Below, one piece after another: positions 63,597 through 64,000 of a stretch of DNA of 64,000 nt. The notes under the pieces were generated by a model that saw only the letters and a program-made list of their open reading frames with translations, was not told the origin of the DNA and did no database searches. The position numbers and the translations under genes were made by a program. The DNA comes from Mercenaria mercenaria (lineage: Eukaryota > Mollusca > Bivalvia > Venerida > Veneridae): the NCBI RefSeq assembly GCF_021730395.1, contig NC_069368.1, positions 68,267,501 to 68,331,500 of the forward strand, in the 5' to 3' direction. Position 1 is the stretch's first letter; every line of letters begins with the position of its first letter.

Positions 63597-64000
63597 TTAT
63601 GCCCCCGAAGGGAGGCATATAGTTTTTGAACCGTCTGTCAGCCTGTCAGTCTGTTGGTCTGTCCGCAATTTTCGTGTCCGGTCCATATCTTTGTCATCGA
63701 TGGATGGATTTTCAAATAACTTGGCATGAATGTGTACCACAGTAAGACGACGTGCAGTGCGCAAGACCCAGGTCCGTAGCTCAAAGGTCAAGGTCACACT
63801 TAGACGTTAAAGGATAGTCGTTGATGGGCGTGTCCGGTCCATATCTTTGTCATCGATGGATGGATTTTCAAATAACTTGGCATGAATGTGAACCACAGTA
63901 AGACGACATGTCACATGCAAGACCCAGGTCCGTAGCTCAAAGGTCAAGGTCGCACTTAGACGTTAAAGATCATTTTTCATGATAGTACATTGATGGGCAT
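63597..64000 (+). mobile_element. Hairpin-ended element, GCCCCCGAAGGGAGGC type, cut by window end
   Basis: Left hairpin TATGCCCCC-GAA-GGGAGGCATA, a GTCAGTCTGTTGGTCTGTCC run, then two copies of a unit of about 155 bp (anchor GTGTCCGGTCCATATCTTTG near 63675 and 63830) with CAAAGGTCAAGGTC. The right end lies outside the window. Confidence 0.65.

Overview
The window looks like nuclear DNA of a bivalve mollusc, probably a clam of the venerid type. This is inferred from the AT-rich intronic sequence, the SRCR-type immune receptor with canonical GT..AG introns, tRNA-derived SINEs with molluscan-style tails, a Polinton-type element, and many short elements with hairpin ends and internal tandem repeats. 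No species can be proven from sequence alone.

Layout. 1-5640: a dense field of hairpin-ended elements with internal arrays of roughly 144-182 bp. 5641-13990: no recognisable gene; a 35-bp tandem repeat, a SINE fragment, a 1.9-kb array of a 31-bp minisatellite, and a SINE just before the gene. 13991-49687 (+): one large gene of 27 exons that I assembled by eye from splice sites and reading phase. It encodes a signal peptide, 16 scavenger receptor cysteine-rich (SRCR) domains, one transmembrane helix and a 192-residue cytoplasmic tail with tyrosine motifs: 1,973 residues with no phase conflict. Its introns hold most of the mobile DNA: SINEs, a 1.56-kb hairpin-ended element, a 6.2-kb Polinton-type element in intron 9 (antisense genes for an adenain-like protease, an unknown protein and a packaging ATPase, flanked by about 1.6-1.7 kb inverted repeats), two foldback elements with apparent 6-bp target duplications, several long palindromes, and a local duplication of the acceptor and 5' end of exon 16. 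49688-58970: 3' UTR, a piggyBac-like TTAA MITE, three tRNA-headed SINEs, a 1.1-kb hairpin-ended element and a MITE. 58972-59070 (+): the first coding exon of coatomer subunit epsilon (COPE). 60454-61422 (+): a coding exon of an unrecognised protein with a strong SUMO-interacting-motif candidate, split by a 575-bp MITE. 61423-64000: AT-rich sequence, a palindrome and the start of another hairpin-ended element.

Function. The SRCR gene is most likely a cell-surface scavenger/pattern-recognition receptor: a long extracellular array on a short stalk, with YxNP and YDSI motifs inside the cell suggesting adaptor docking and endocytosis. COPE belongs to the COPI coat and is unrelated to it. The most unusual structural signal is a superfamily of short elements whose left and right ends form hairpins that keep pairing through compensatory base changes, with the right hairpin followed by a short CTTGT-type end.
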